Shown: positions 27,216 to 37,457, counted from the stretch's first letter. The stretch is 63,855 bases of DNA from Bordetella parapertussis (GCA_945906935.1 CAMDSO010000008.1:1-63855); one strand, 5' to 3'. Translations and numbers: made by a program. Notes: generated by a model not told the origin, from the sequence alone.

Positions 27216-29555
27216 ATGATGCCCGCATTACGTTTACGATGGATGGCAGTACCGCTGCTGTTCGGCGCTGCTGCCGTCATGGCCGCCGACGGCCCGGCAC
27301 TGGGTTCGAAGCCCGTCGACACGCCAGTGGGGCTGCGCCTGCAGTCATCACTGCTGCCGCTCCCGGTTCAAAACAGTGGCCCGCTACCGCTGTTCGTCGA
27401 AGCCAATGAGGTGCAGGGTCATCAAGACCGTGAACTCGAGGCCGAAGGCACCGTGCGCCTGCGCCGCCGCGGACAGGCGATTTACGCCGACTGGCTGCGT
27501 TACGACAAACCGGCAGACGAAGTCCGGGCGCGCGGCAACGTGCGCATCGAGCAAGGCGGAGACGTGCTCGAAGGCACTGAAATGCGCATGCGGCTTGAAA
27601 GCGGCAACGGCACGATCGAGAAATCGACCTTTGAAGTACAGGTCCAGGCAACACGCGGGCGCGGCGATGCCGATCGTATTGAAATCGAGGGCCGGCAGAA
27701 ATACCGCACCTTCAACGTCAATTACACGGCTTGCGAGGTCGGTGAATCCGATTGGTTCCTGCGCGCGAGCGATCTGGAAATCGACAAAGACCGGCAGATC
27801 GGTACCGCTCATGGTGCGCGGGTCGACTTTCTCGGCGTGCCCATCCTCTATTCGCCCTATCTGACTTTTTCACTCGACCGTCAACGTAAGTCCGGGCTGT
27901 TGCACCCTACCTTCGGTAGCACGGGCAATTCAGGGACCGAGATTTCGGTTCCCTATTACTGGAACATTGCGCCCAATTACGACGCGACCCTGACGCCGCG
28001 CCTGATGTCCAAACGCGGCGAAATGCTCAATGCTGAATTTCGCAACCTCGGCGATCGCTCCAGCGGCGAACTGCGCTTCGAAGTTCTGCCCCACGACCAC
28101 GTCAAAGCGGATAGCAACCGCTTTGCGCTGAATTTGCGGCAGGTTAAAAACTGGGACAACGGCTGGAACGCCAATCTCAACATCCAGAAGGTGTCGGATG
28201 ACACCTATTTCACCGATCTGACCACACAAATCGCATCCACATCGCAATCGATACTGCCGCGTTCGGGTTTGGTCGGCAAAAGCGGTACTTGGTGGAATGA
28301 CGGTACCTGGAACAGCACCGCGTCGGTACAGCGTTGGCAAACATTGCAAACCAACCCCGCCAGCCCCATCACCGCACCCTATAACCGCGCCCAGCTCACG
28401 CTTGCCGCTACCAAGCAAAATGCCGGCTATGCCGATTTGGAGCTGACTTCGAGTGCGGTTGATTTTACCCACCCCTCGCTGCAAAACGGCCGGCGTTACC
28501 TCGCTTATCCGAGCGCGTTGCTGCCCATGCAAAATTCTTTTGGCTATGTGACGCCAAAAATCGGCATGCACATGACGCATTATGATCTCGACGCCACAAC
28601 CAGCACCCCTTCAAGCCAAAACCGCAGCCTGCCGATTTTTTCGACAGAAACCGGCATGGTTTTTGAGCGTAACGCCGCGTTTTTCGGCCAGAGCCTGCTG
28701 CAAACATTCGAACCCAAACTGTATTACCTCTACGTCCCAAGTCGGCCACAAAACCAGCTGCCGAATTTTGACAGCGCCACTCAGGACATCAGCTTTGCCA
28801 CGCTGTTTTCTGAAAACCAGTTCAGCGGTTCGGATCGCATCAATGATGCCAACCAGCTGACCAGCGGCGTTACAACACGCCTGCTGCAGGAGAATAACGG
28901 TATCGAACGCCTGCGCCTCGGCTTGGCCCAACGCTACTACTACAAAACGCATGAGGTAACCCTGCCCAATGTTTCGCCACGAGGCAGCAACAGCTCGGAC
29001 CTGCTGGCCGCAATCAGCAGCACGGTGGTCAAGAGCTGGAACGTCGACGCCGGCTGGCAATACACCACGAATATCGCGCAAACGCAGCGCTTTAACACCA
29101 GCGTGCGCTACCAGCCCGAGCCAGGCCAGGTGGTCAACATGGCTTATCGCTACACGAATGGCGCACTCGCTGCAGCCACCCAGCCCGCCGGCACTCCTGC
29201 AGCCTTGATCCCTTCGCTTAACACCTTGCGGCAGGTCGATCTTTCTACACAGTGGCCACTAACCGGGCGCTTGAATGCGGTAGCACGCTACAATTACTCG
29301 ATTCAGGACAGCAAGGCCCTGGAAACACTGATGGGTTTGGAATACAACGGCGGTTGCTGGGCGTTGCGCGTCGTCGCACACAAATTCACGACGGCGGCGG
29401 CCACCCAAGTCAGCTCTGTTTTCGTGCAACTAGAGTTAAACGGATTGTCTAAAATCGGCTCTAATTCGCTGGATCTGCTGCGGCGAAATATCGGTGGTTA
29501 TGCCCGCCCGGAAACACCCTTTGTGGCACCGGAACCGTATTATCCTACCCGCTAA
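27216..29555 (+). CDS. lptD: LPS-assembly protein LptD
   Basis: LptD is the outer-membrane barrel that inserts lipopolysaccharide with LptE. The 779-residue precursor has a signal peptide ending AAAVMA (about residue 24), an OstA-type jellyroll (about 60-190: PLFVEANEVQGHQDRELEAE) and a long beta-barrel. The barrel start is marked by FLGVPILYSPYLTFSLD. Cysteines are reduced relative to E. coli: one in NYTACEVGES and one in EYNGGCWALR, where E. coli has a CC pair, and none just after the signal peptide, so a single inter-domain disulfide is expected. ATG 27216 or 27219 could be the start; the first is given. It leads lptD-surA-pdxA-ksgA. Confidence 0.95.
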   Translation: MMPALRLRWMAVPLLFGAAAVMAADGPALGSKPVDTPVGLRLQSSLLPLPVQNSGPLPLFVEANEVQGHQDRELEAEGTVRLRRRGQAIYADWLRYDKPADEVRARGNVRIEQGGDVLEGTEMRMRLESGNGTIEKSTFEVQVQATRGRGDADRIEIEGRQKYRTFNVNYTACEVGESDWFLRASDLEIDKDRQIGTAHGARVDFLGVPILYSPYLTFSLDRQRKSGLLHPTFGSTGNSGTEISVPYYWNIAPNYDATLTPRLMSKRGEMLNAEFRNLGDRSSGELRFEVLPHDHVKADSNRFALNLRQVKNWDNGWNANLNIQKVSDDTYFTDLTTQIASTSQSILPRSGLVGKSGTWWNDGTWNSTASVQRWQTLQTNPASPITAPYNRAQLTLAATKQNAGYADLELTSSAVDFTHPSLQNGRRYLAYPSALLPMQNSFGYVTPKIGMHMTHYDLDATTSTPSSQNRSLPIFSTETGMVFERNAAFFGQSLLQTFEPKLYYLYVPSRPQNQLPNFDSATQDISFATLFSENQFSGSDRINDANQLTSGVTTRLLQENNGIERLRLGLAQRYYYKTHEVTLPNVSPRGSNSSDLLAAISSTVVKSWNVDAGWQYTTNIAQTQRFNTSVRYQPEPGQVVNMAYRYTNGALAAATQPAGTPAALIPSLNTLRQVDLSTQWPLTGRLNAVARYNYSIQDSKALETLMGLEYNGGCWALRVVAHKFTTAAATQVSSVFVQLELNGLSKIGSNSLDLLRRNIGGYARPETPFVAPEPYYPTR

Positions 29556-29569
29556 TTTTTACAACACAC

Positions 29570-30895
29570 ATGATTGGTCTCCCGGTGCGCACGATAAATT
29601 ACGTAATCCTCCTGCTTGCGCTGACGTTACTTGGAAGCGTTACACACGCACAGGAACGCCAGGCGCGTCGCGTTGTGCTGCTGGACAGGATCGTCGCCGT
29701 CATCAATGACCAAGTCATTACGCGTCGCGATCTCGACGAACGGATGAAAACCGTCAGCCTGCAGATGCAGCGACAGGGTACGCCAATGCCACCGCAGGAT
29801 GCGCTCGAAAAGCAGGTTCTCGAACGCTTGATTCAAACTCGCGTGCAGTTACAGTTCGCGCGCGATACAGGCCTGCGTATCGATGATGCAGCGCTCGACA
29901 GCGCGATCGCGCGGATCGCCTCGAACAACAAAGTCTCGACCCAGGAATTACGTACACTCGTCGAAAAAGACGGGATCAGCTTCAGCAAATACCGTGAGGA
30001 CATTCGCGAGGAAATCGTATTGGTGCGCCTGCGCGAACGCGAGGTGGAAAACAAAATCCAGATCGCCGACAGCGAAATCGATAATTTTCTGAAAACCGTG
30101 CAGCAGCAAGACGGCCGCAGCGAGGAATTCAACCTCTCGCATATTCTGGTCCGCGTGCCCGATCAGGCAAGCCCGGAACAATTGCAAGACAGGCGCGCGC
30201 GTGCCGGGCGCGCACTCGAACAAATCAAAACCGGCACCGACTTCCGTCAAATTGCCGCCACTGTTTCGGATGCCGCCGATGCAGTCCAGGGCGGCCTCAT
30301 GGGCTGGCGTGAGTTCATCCAACTGCCAACCCTCTTTGCCGACGCGGTCAAGAGCATGAAGCCCGGTGAAGTTAGCGGCGTGCTGCGCAGCGCGGCTGGA
30401 TTTCATATCCTGCGGGTCAACGAGCGCCGCGGTCATGTCGAAGCGGCGATGGTGACGCAAACCCGCGCCCGTCACATTCTCATCAAGACCAGCGAACTGG
30501 TGTCTGAAAATGATGCCAAGGAACGCATCATTAAATTGCTCGAGCGCGTCGAGAATAAAGCTGATTTCGCTGAGATCGCACGCCTGCAATCCGAAGACAC
30601 CAGCGCCTCGCGCGGCGGCGATCTCGGCTGGCTGTCGCCCGGCGACACCGTACCGGAATTTGAGAAAGCCCTGGACGCCTTAAAGCCCGGCGAAATCAGC
30701 GGTGCGATACGCTCGCCCTTCGGCTGGCATATCATCCAAGTAACAGAACGCCGCTCCCAGGACATGTCGCAACAACAGCAGCGGCTGCGTGCACGGCAGG
30801 CCTTGCGCGAACAAAAAGCCGAAGAAGCCTATTTGGAATGGACGCGCCAGCTGCGTGACAGTGCATTCGTCGAACTCCGGCTTGAAGAAAAATAA
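29570..30895 (+). CDS. surA: Periplasmic chaperone and peptidyl-prolyl isomerase SurA
   Basis: SurA escorts outer-membrane proteins, including LptD, through the periplasm. The 441-residue precursor has a signal peptide ending VTHAQ at about residue 28, the SurA N-terminal domain (LLDRIVAVINDQVITRRDLD), and two parvulin domains at about 185-285 and 300-400, each with its own HIL motif (FNLSHILVRV; ARHILIKTSE) and GWL/GW block. It lies 14 bases after lptD, the conserved order. Confidence 0.96.
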   Translation: MIGLPVRTINYVILLLALTLLGSVTHAQERQARRVVLLDRIVAVINDQVITRRDLDERMKTVSLQMQRQGTPMPPQDALEKQVLERLIQTRVQLQFARDTGLRIDDAALDSAIARIASNNKVSTQELRTLVEKDGISFSKYREDIREEIVLVRLREREVENKIQIADSEIDNFLKTVQQQDGRSEEFNLSHILVRVPDQASPEQLQDRRARAGRALEQIKTGTDFRQIAATVSDAADAVQGGLMGWREFIQLPTLFADAVKSMKPGEVSGVLRSAAGFHILRVNERRGHVEAAMVTQTRARHILIKTSELVSENDAKERIIKLLERVENKADFAEIARLQSEDTSASRGGDLGWLSPGDTVPEFEKALDALKPGEISGAIRSPFGWHIIQVTERRSQDMSQQQQRLRARQALREQKAEEAYLEWTRQLRDSAFVELRLEEK

Positions 30896-30902
30896 GTCTC
30901 CC

Positions 30903-31880
30903 GTGATCGCCATCACCGCCGGTGAGCCGGCGGGCATCGGCCCCGATTTGTGTGTGATGCTCGCGCGGCAGCCGCGCGCAGAACGCATTGTCGTCATTGC
31001 CAACGCACAACTGCTCGAAGCAAGGGCGCGTTGTCTGGGCCTGCCATGGCACGCCATCCCTTTCGACCCAACGGAAGGCTGGCCGCCGACCGCAAGTGCA
31101 GACGCCATCCCCGTATTCGACGTGCCGCTCGCCGCCCCCGTCACCCCGGGCCGCCTCGACCGGAACAATGCGCCTTATGTTCTGCGCACGCTGGCGATCG
31201 CTCTTGACGGCTGCCTCGACGGCCGCTTCGATGCCATCGTCACCGCCCCCGTGCACAAAGGCATCATCAACGATGCCGGCGTAGCGTTTACCGGCCACAC
31301 TGAATTTTTTGCCGAGCGCACGCAGACACCGCGCGTGGTCATGATGCTGATCGGCGGCGGCATGCGCGTGGCGCTCGCCACCACCCATCTGGCAGTAAAA
31401 GACATCGCGGCACACATCACCCGTGACAGCCTAGAAACTACCTTGCGGATACTGCATCATGACATGATGACGCGTTTCGGCCTGGCGGTGCCGCGGATCG
31501 CGATCGCCGGGCTCAACCCGCATGCGGGGGAATCCGGGCACATGGGCCGCGAGGAGATCGAAGTGATGATCCCGCTGATTAAAGCCCTGCGCGCCGAGGG
31601 TATGGATTTATCCGACCCGCTTCCCGCCGACACGCTATTCAACCCCGAGAAACTCAAGGCCTTCGATTGTGTGCTGGCGATGTACCACGACCAGGGTCTG
31701 CCGGTGCTGAAATACGCGAGCTTCGGCCATGGCGTCAACCTCACGCTCGGCCTGCCGGTGATACGTACTTCGGTTGATCACGGCACCGCACTCGACATCG
31801 CCGGCAGTGGCAAAGCCGACCCCGGCAGCCTGCACGCGGCTATTGATTTGGCGGCGGCGCTGGCCCGCGGTCAGGGCTGA
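30903..31880 (+). CDS. pdxA: 4-hydroxythreonine-4-phosphate dehydrogenase
   Basis: PdxA oxidises 4-phosphohydroxy-L-threonine in the DXP-dependent pyridoxal phosphate pathway. The 325-residue protein begins IAITAGEPAGIGPDLCVMLA; metal ligands are in TGHTEFFA, LNPHAGESGHMGREE and MYHDQGLPVLKY. The start is a GTG at 30903, seven bases after the surA stop; an upstream frame to 30789 overlaps surA. Residues before IAITAGEP are not conserved in the family, which supports the GTG. Confidence 0.95.
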   Translation: MIAITAGEPAGIGPDLCVMLARQPRAERIVVIANAQLLEARARCLGLPWHAIPFDPTEGWPPTASADAIPVFDVPLAAPVTPGRLDRNNAPYVLRTLAIALDGCLDGRFDAIVTAPVHKGIINDAGVAFTGHTEFFAERTQTPRVVMMLIGGGMRVALATTHLAVKDIAAHITRDSLETTLRILHHDMMTRFGLAVPRIAIAGLNPHAGESGHMGREEIEVMIPLIKALRAEGMDLSDPLPADTLFNPEKLKAFDCVLAMYHDQGLPVLKYASFGHGVNLTLGLPVIRTSVDHGTALDIAGSGKADPGSLHAAIDLAAALARGQG

Positions 31881-31890
31881 GACACCGCAC

Positions 31891-32691
31891 ATGCCGCATC
31901 AACCCCGCAAACGCTTCGGACAGAATTTTCTGCAGGATAACGGCGTGATCGCCGATATTGTTGCAGCCATCCGCCCAGTGCCTGGCGAACGCGTCGTCGA
32001 AATTGGACCCGGCCTCGGGGCATTGTCGCGCCCACTACTAGTCGCCCTCGGCCGCCTGGATGCGATTGAAATCGATCGTGATCTTGCCGCCACGCTACAA
32101 GAGCAATTCGGCCCGAAATTAAGCCTGCACCAGGGTGACGTGCTCGACTTTGATTTTCACACCCTCGGTAGCGATCTGCGGATTGTCGGCAACCTGCCCT
32201 ATAACATTTCGACACCACTGCTGTTTCATCTGGCGAAATTCGCACCCGACATCCGCGATATTCACGTGATGCTGCAAAAGGAAATCGTGCAGCGCATGAT
32301 CGCCGACCCCGGCGACACCAACTTCAGCCGGCTGTCGGTGATGGTGCAATACCGGTTCAGTGTCGAATTGCTGATCGAGGTGCCGCCGACCGCTTTCAAT
32401 CCGGCACCCAAAGTTGATTCAGCAGTCGTGCGCCTGATACCGTTGCAACCGCTGCCACATGTGGCGTGCGATGAGAAGGTCTTCGCGCAGGTGGTAGCGA
32501 TGGCTTTTTCGCAGCGCCGGAAAACACTGCGTAATTCGCTCTCGGCCTGTCTAAGTAGTGATGATCTGGCGCGGATCGGCATCGCGCCAACCGCGCGTGC
32601 GCAGGAACTGACTGTCGCACAGTTTGTCGCCATCGCCGACTATGTCGCGCAAGCCGGCCGCACGGCGGCTACATCGTGCCTTTCTGAATAA
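31891..32691 (+). CDS. rsmA: 16S rRNA dimethyladenosine transferase
   Basis: RsmA (KsgA) dimethylates two adjacent adenosines near the 3' end of 16S rRNA during small-subunit maturation. The 266-residue protein starts [18 protein letters not shown] binding is in [16 protein letters not shown] and the catalytic NLPYNIS motif follows near residue 110. It comes ten bases after pdxA. The last 23 bases overlap the end of gloA on the opposite strand. Confidence 0.97.
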   Translation: MPHQPRKRFGQNFLQDNGVIADIVAAIRPVPGERVVEIGPGLGALSRPLLVALGRLDAIEIDRDLAATLQEQFGPKLSLHQGDVLDFDFHTLGSDLRIVGNLPYNISTPLLFHLAKFAPDIRDIHVMLQKEIVQRMIADPGDTNFSRLSVMVQYRFSVELLIEVPPTAFNPAPKVDSAVVRLIPLQPLPHVACDEKVFAQVVAMAFSQRRKTLRNSLSACLSSDDLARIGIAPTARAQELTVAQFVAIADYVAQAGRTAATSCLSE

Positions 32692-33058
32692 ACTCGATCT
32701 TGTAGCCGTCGGGGTCTTCGACAAATGCAATCACCGTGCTGCCGTGCTTCATCGGACCCGCCTCGCGTGTCACCTTGCCGCCACGCCGTTTTGCTTCAGC
32801 GCAAGCGGTAGCCGCGTTATCGACTTCGACGGCGACGTGACCATAACCGGTGCCTAGATCGTAGCTGGCGGTGTCCCAATTGTGGGTCAATTCAAGCACC
32901 GCGGCATGCGACTCGTCTTCGTAACCGACGAAGACATTGGTAAAACGTCCTTCCGGATAATCTTTGCGCCGCAGTTCGCGCATGCCGAGAACCTTGTTAT
33001 AAAAATCAAGCGAGCGCTGTAAATCGCCCACCCTGATCATGGTGTGCAGAATTCTCAC
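32669..33058 (-). CDS. gloA: Lactoylglutathione lyase (glyoxalase I)
   Basis: GloA isomerises the methylglyoxal-glutathione hemithioacetal to lactoylglutathione. The 129-residue protein, [19 protein letters not shown] at the start, has the four metal ligands in HTMIRV (His), VLELTHNW (Glu), GHVAVEV (His) and GYKIEFIQ (Glu). The start is GTG, overlapping the rubredoxin stop as GTGA, so the pair is translationally coupled. Its 3' end runs 23 bases into rsmA. Confidence 0.96.
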   Translation of the reverse strand: MRILHTMIRVGDLQRSLDFYNKVLGMRELRRKDYPEGRFTNVFVGYEDESHAAVLELTHNWDTASYDLGTGYGHVAVEVDNAATACAEAKRRGGKVTREAGPMKHGSTVIAFVEDPDGYKIEFIQKGTM

Positions 33059-33243
33059 ACCTGCACCATTTCAAAATCTTCCTTGCGCGCACTGCACTCC
33101 GGGCAAGTCCAGTTCATCGGCACATCTTCCCAGCGCGTGCCGGGTGCGATGCCTTCATCCGGCACGCCGGCGGCCTCATCATAGATATAGCCGCAAATAA
33201 GACACATATAGGTTTTGAAAACGTTGAGGTCTGTGGTTGTCAT
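33055..33243 (-). CDS. Rubredoxin
   Basis: A 62-residue one-iron electron carrier. The iron ligands are [11 protein letters not shown] (Cys-x-x-Cys) and [12 protein letters not shown] (Cys-x-x-Cys), with [12 protein letters not shown] between, all typical. The ATG at 33243 gives the usual length; a longer frame to 33360 carries a non-conserved extension that would cross the promoter region shared with thiD. Its redox partner is not evident. It is coupled to gloA. Confidence 0.95.
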   Translation of the reverse strand: MTTTDLNVFKTYMCLICGYIYDEAAGVPDEGIAPGTRWEDVPMNWTCPECSARKEDFEMVQV

Positions 33244-33270
33244 GATGAACGGCGCGTTTGTATGGTTTGG

Positions 33271-33278
33271 GATAAAAT
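33271..33278 (+). promoter_or_regulatory. Candidate -10 (GATAAAAT) of thiD
   Basis: GATAAAAT lies 49 bases upstream of the thiD start in the 83-base divergent gap with rubredoxin. No good -35 is seen. No thiamine-riboswitch sequence is present in this short leader. Confidence 0.35.
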
Positions 33279-33326
33279 AACATTTTAGCGACGCAGCGCT
33301 GATATGAACAGCGAACACACGTCCCG

Positions 33327-34166
33327 ATGAATGCCTCCGAGCCGTCCGCGTTGCCCCCAATCGTGCTTGCCTTTGCTGCCACCGACCCGAGCGGCGGTGC
33401 GGGTTTGCAGGCCGATATCCTGACCCTCGCCAGCATGGGCTGTCATCCGCTCAGCGTGGTCACCGCAGCCACCATTCAGGACACCATGGGCGTCGAGGAC
33501 ATCATGGCGCTTGATCCCGAATGGGTGGCCGATCAAGCGCGTTGCGTGCTTGAAGACATGCCGGTTAACGCCATCAAGATTGGCGTTCTGGGTAGCGTCG
33601 AGAACATCACCGCCATCGCTGAAGTGGTATCCGATTATCCCGAGGTGCCGCTTGTTCTGGACCCGATTCTGGCGTCGGGCCGTGGCGATGAACTCGCCAC
33701 CGAGGATATGATTTCAGCGTTGCGCGAACTCCTGATTCCGCAAACCACCATCATCACGCCAAACAGCATAGAAGCGCGCCGGCTTGTGCAAGAAGACGGC
33801 GAAGAAGAACTCGAACTCGCTGAATGCGCCCGGCGCCTGCTCGCCCTGGGGTGTGAATACGTGTTAATTACCGGCACACATGAAAACACCACCCAGGTCG
33901 TTAATACCCTCTACGGTCAAGAAGGCGTCATTCGTATCGACCGCTGGGATCGGCTCCCCGGCTCCTACCATGGCTCCGGCTGCACCCTTGCTTCAGCCAT
34001 CGCCGCCACCATCGCCAACGGGCTGAGTATTGGCGACGCCGTGAAAGACGCGCAGGAATATACGTGGCAAACGCTGAAAGCAGCGTTTCGGCCCGGCATG
34101 GGCCAGCATATCCCGGACCGTTTATTCTGGGCACGAGAAGATGAACCCTCTGACCAAAGCGATTAA
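33327..34166 (+). CDS. thiD: Hydroxymethylpyrimidine (phosphate) kinase
   Basis: ThiD phosphorylates HMP to HMP-pyrophosphate for thiamine. The 279-residue protein has VLAFAATDPSGGAGLQADI at the substrate site and the catalytic GSYHGSGCTLASAIAA block near 215-230, ribokinase-like. It overlaps thiE by 26 bases. Confidence 0.96.
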   Translation: MNASEPSALPPIVLAFAATDPSGGAGLQADILTLASMGCHPLSVVTAATIQDTMGVEDIMALDPEWVADQARCVLEDMPVNAIKIGVLGSVENITAIAEVVSDYPEVPLVLDPILASGRGDELATEDMISALRELLIPQTTIITPNSIEARRLVQEDGEEELELAECARRLLALGCEYVLITGTHENTTQVVNTLYGQEGVIRIDRWDRLPGSYHGSGCTLASAIAATIANGLSIGDAVKDAQEYTWQTLKAAFRPGMGQHIPDRLFWAREDEPSDQSD

Positions 34167-34779
34167 AGGGCTCTACGCAGTCACCCCGGACACCGACGAT
34201 ACGGCCGCGTTGCTGCGGATGACGCAGGCGGCCCTCAGCGGTGGCGCACGCGTCTTCCAGTATCGGAACAAAACTGCAGCGCCCAGCCTGCGGCTTACAC
34301 AAGCGCAGGCGCTACTGCAGCTCTGCAATGAGTCGTCTGCAATCCTGATCATTAATGACCACGTCGAGCTGGCGGCAGAAATCGGCGCGCACGGTGCGCA
34401 TATCGGTGGTGAAGACGGCTCCTTGGCCGATGCGCGGGCCCTGCTTGGCGACACCAAATTGATCGGTGTTTCCTGTTACCGCGAATTGCCGCTTGCAAAA
34501 GCAGCAGTTGATGGTGGTGCCGACTATATTGCGTTCGGTAGTTTTTATGCGTCACAGGTAAAACCCGGTGCGGTACGCGCCCCTTTATCACTGTTGTCAT
34601 CGGCCCGCGCCTTCGGTGTTCCCGTAGTTGCCATTGGCGGCATTACACCCGAGAACGCGGGTGCGCTGATTACCGCCGGTGCCGACGCGGTGGCAGTGAT
34701 TTCGGCCCTCTATGCCGCGCCTGACATTAGCGTCGCGGCGAGACAATTCGATCACTTGTTTGAAACGATCAAACCATGA
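34141..34779 (+). CDS. thiE: Thiamine-phosphate synthase
   Basis: ThiE couples HMP-PP with thiazole phosphate. The 212-residue TIM barrel has [12 protein letters not shown] at the start, FQYRNKTA, the metal/pyrophosphate block [20 protein letters not shown] and [12 protein letters not shown]. It overlaps thiD upstream and hemL downstream (four bases), forming a thiD-thiE-hemL transcript. Confidence 0.95.
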   Translation: MNPLTKAIKGLYAVTPDTDDTAALLRMTQAALSGGARVFQYRNKTAAPSLRLTQAQALLQLCNESSAILIINDHVELAAEIGAHGAHIGGEDGSLADARALLGDTKLIGVSCYRELPLAKAAVDGGADYIAFGSFYASQVKPGAVRAPLSLLSSARAFGVPVVAIGGITPENAGALITAGADAVAVISALYAAPDISVAARQFDHLFETIKP

Positions 34780-36071
34780 CTTCACGCAATGAAACGCTTT
34801 TCACCGCCGCGCAGGTGGTTACCCCCGGCGGCGTCAATTCACCGGTACGGGCCTTCCGTTCCGTCGGTGGAACGCCACGCTTTTTTGCCCGCGGCAGCGG
34901 CGCCCGCGCGTGGGATGCCGATGGCAAAGCCTATATTGATTACGTCGGCTCGTGGGGACCGTTAATCCTCGGCCACGCGCACCCGGCGGTTGTGCAAGCG
35001 GTGCAAGCGGCGGCGGCAAATGGCCTGAGCTTTGGTGCGCCCACGGAAGCGGAAGTCGAACTCGCCACGCTGCTCTGCCAGCGCGTGCCCGGTGTCGAGC
35101 AGGTGCGTCTGGTCAGTTCAGGCACGGAGGCCACCATGAGCGCCATCCGTCTTGCCCGCGGCCACACCGGCCGCTCAAGAATCATCAAATTCGAAGGCTG
35201 TTATCACGGCCATGCCGACTCGTTGTTGGTTAAGGCCGGCTCCGGCGCACTCACCTTTGGCAATCCGAGTTCAGCGGGGGTGCCCGCGGAAACGGCGGCA
35301 CATACGCTGGTCCTTGATTACAACGACACAGCCATGCTGGAAGCCGCGTTCGCGCGCGAGGGTGACAAGATCGCCTGCATCATCGTCGAGGCGGTCGCCG
35401 GCAATATGAATCTGGTTGCGCCAAAACGCGAATTTCTCGACGCCTGCCGCAGCTTGTGTACGCGCCACGGCAGCGTGCTGATATTTGACGAAGTGATGAC
35501 TGGCTTCCGCGTCGGCCCGGCCGGTGCCCAGGGGCTGTTCGGCATCACCGCCGATCTGATCACACTCGGCAAGGTGATCGGCGGCGGCATGCCGCTGGGT
35601 GCTTTTGGCGGACGACGCGACATCATGCAATCCATCGCGCCACTCGGCCCGGTGTATCAAGCCGGCACACTGTCAGGCAACCCGGTGGCAGTTGCGGCCG
35701 GGCTGGTGACCTTACAGCACATCGCCGCACAGGGATTTTTTGAACAACTGTCAGCGCGGACCAGCCGCCTGGTCTCCGGCCTGTGCGCCGCCGCAAAAGA
35801 TAACGGCGTGGTTTTTTCCGCGCAATCGATTGGCGGCATGTTCGGTTTGTATTTCCGCGAGCACCCACCGCAATCCTTTGCAGAAGTGATGCAATGTGAT
35901 GTCGCTGCTTTTAACCGGTTTTTCCATGCCATGCTGGAAGAAGGCATTTATTTTGCGCCCTCCGCATTTGAAGCGGGGTTCGTCTCCGCCGCCCATAGTG
36001 AGGCGGAAATCGATGCCACTGTCGCGGCAGCACGCGGCTACTTCGAAAAAACACCCGGCAAGCAGGCCTAA
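34776..36071 (+). CDS. hemL: Glutamate-1-semialdehyde 2,1-aminomutase
   Basis: HemL makes 5-aminolevulinate from glutamate-1-semialdehyde, so haem here starts by the C5 (glutamyl-tRNA) route. The 431-residue PLP enzyme starts [20 protein letters not shown]; the PLP lysine is in [24 protein letters not shown] and [16 protein letters not shown] are also typical. The start overlaps the thiE stop as ATGA. Confidence 0.98.
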   Translation: MTSRNETLFTAAQVVTPGGVNSPVRAFRSVGGTPRFFARGSGARAWDADGKAYIDYVGSWGPLILGHAHPAVVQAVQAAAANGLSFGAPTEAEVELATLLCQRVPGVEQVRLVSSGTEATMSAIRLARGHTGRSRIIKFEGCYHGHADSLLVKAGSGALTFGNPSSAGVPAETAAHTLVLDYNDTAMLEAAFAREGDKIACIIVEAVAGNMNLVAPKREFLDACRSLCTRHGSVLIFDEVMTGFRVGPAGAQGLFGITADLITLGKVIGGGMPLGAFGGRRDIMQSIAPLGPVYQAGTLSGNPVAVAAGLVTLQHIAAQGFFEQLSARTSRLVSGLCAAAKDNGVVFSAQSIGGMFGLYFREHPPQSFAEVMQCDVAAFNRFFHAMLEEGIYFAPSAFEAGFVSAAHSEAEIDATVAAARGYFEKTPGKQA

Positions 36072-36076
36072 CCGCC

Positions 36077-36105
36077 AAAAAAAACGGGCAGCCCAAGCTG
36101 CCCGT
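36077..36105 (-). terminator. Terminator of the cytochrome c4 gene
   Basis: The hairpin ACGGGCAGC-CCAA-GCTGCCCGT is preceded on the plus strand by eight A, that is, followed by a U-run on the minus strand. It therefore ends the minus-strand cytochrome transcript; its plus-strand tail is not T-rich, so it is less suited to hemL. Confidence 0.85.
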
Positions 36106-36123
36106 CAATCGGTTGCGGTATTC

Positions 36124-36741
36124 TCAGCGTAAACCGGCTATGTATTCAGAGACCGCCTTGATTTCCGTGTCGGATAGTTTCGCCGCGAGAGTCCGCATCA
36201 TTTTGTTCGGATCATTGGCCCGCTCGCCACTACGGAAAGTCATCAGCTGGGCACTGAGGTAGTCGGCATGCTGACCGGCGACACGCGGATACTGGGCGGG
36301 TATGCCGGCACCGTTGGGCCCGTGGCAGGAAGTGCAGGCTGCCACGCCTTTAGCCATGATACCGCCACGGTAGATCTGTTGCCCGATCTGAACCAGCGCC
36401 GGATCTTTGGCTGAACGCGGCTTGGTTTTTTGTTGCTGGAAATACTCGCCCAACTTTTTCATATCCTCGGGCGCCAGCGTCGATGCTATGCCCAACATCA
36501 CCGGGTTCTTGCGTTCACCGGACTTGAAGTTCGCCAGCTGCTTGGCTGTATACTCGGCGTGTTGCCCTGCCAGCACCGGATTCGCGGGAGTTGCGCTGTT
36601 GCCATCGGCAGCGTGGCAGGCTGAGCAGACTTTGGTCACAATTTGCTCGGCAGTATCAGTCTTAGCAGTGGTCTCCGCTGCACGGGCTGTTGCAAAACAG
36701 CCGACGGTTGCAGCAACCAGCAGCAGGGTTATGAATCGCAT
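36124..36741 (-). CDS. Dihaem cytochrome c4
   Basis: A 205-residue exported cytochrome with two haem sites, CSACH (39-43) and CTSCH (136-140), each in a class I domain (GNSATPANPVLAGQHAEY; GAGIPAQYPRVAGQHADY). These repeats are typical of cytochrome c4, an electron donor to terminal oxidases. The signal peptide ends at TARA-AE (about residue 21). I start at ATG 36741, which has AGGAG well placed; the frame opens eight codons earlier. It diverges from engB, as in many betaproteobacteria. Confidence 0.93.
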   Translation of the reverse strand: MRFITLLLVAATVGCFATARAAETTAKTDTAEQIVTKVCSACHAADGNSATPANPVLAGQHAEYTAKQLANFKSGERKNPVMLGIASTLAPEDMKKLGEYFQQQKTKPRSAKDPALVQIGQQIYRGGIMAKGVAACTSCHGPNGAGIPAQYPRVAGQHADYLSAQLMTFRSGERANDPNKMMRTLAAKLSDTEIKAVSEYIAGLR

Positions 36742-36836
36742 GCTTTCTCCTAGCGTTCCTGTCACGCCGCGATTGCGGTATGGCGTAAACGCCGTATTCT
36801 ATCGAAATCCCCTTTCTCCGACTAGGCGGCCCCCTG

Positions 36837-37457
36837 ATGTCCCTATTTCGAAATATCGAATTTTTAACGACCGTTGCAGATATAAAAACCCTGCCTCCCG
36901 CGCGTGGCGCCGAAGTCGCATTTGTCGGCCGTTCTAACGCCGGCAAATCAAGCGCCATCAATGCGCTGGCACAACGCAAACGCATGGCTTTTGTGAGCAA
37001 AACGCCGGGCCGTACTCAACACATTAATTTTTTTAGTGTCGGGCCGGACCAGTATCTGGTCGATCTGCCCGGTTACGGCTATGCGGCGGTCCCGGCGGCG
37101 GAACGCGACCGCTGGAATGATCTCATCGGCGGCTACCTGCAGGCGCGAACCTCGCTGCGCGGCGTCGTACTGATCATGGACGCACGTCATCCACTCGGCG
37201 TTCTCGATTACCAGCTGCTTGACTGGCTGAAACCCACGGACGTGCCGGTTCATGTGCTGCTAAGCAAAGCAGACAAACTGGGGCACCAGGAATCGGTCGC
37301 AACACTGAAATTTGTCCATGCCGGATTGAAAGATTTGGGCGATAACTACAGCGCCCAGCTCTTTTCGAGTCCGCGCAGAATAGGGATACAAGAGGCAAAT
37401 AAATTGATCGGCAGCTGGCTTGACCCGCGCAACCGAAATAAAAAGCCCCCGGTTTAA
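36837..37457 (+). CDS. engB: Ribosome-biogenesis GTPase EngB/YsxC
   Basis: EngB is an essential GTPase of large-subunit assembly. The 206-residue protein has G1 GRSNAGKSS, G3 DLPGYG and G4 SKADK, with PGRTQHINFF around switch I. Its last bases form the left arm of a hairpin that works as a terminator on the opposite strand, so its 3' end is antisense to the end of a putative small RNA. Confidence 0.97.
   Translation: MSLFRNIEFLTTVADIKTLPPARGAEVAFVGRSNAGKSSAINALAQRKRMAFVSKTPGRTQHINFFSVGPDQYLVDLPGYGYAAVPAAERDRWNDLIGGYLQARTSLRGVVLIMDARHPLGVLDYQLLDWLKPTDVPVHVLLSKADKLGHQESVATLKFVHAGLKDLGDNYSAQLFSSPRRIGIQEANKLIGSWLDPRNRNKKPPV

Noticed and set aside
33244-33326. Thiamine-pyrophosphate riboswitch before thiD
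   Set aside because: The gap is 83 bases with no CTGAGA/ACC-type TPP conserved blocks; thiD appears to lack one.
36077-36105. Hairpin as terminator of hemL
   Set aside because: The run of A lies on the left side, giving a U-tail only on the minus strand; on the plus strand the hairpin is followed by CAATCGG.
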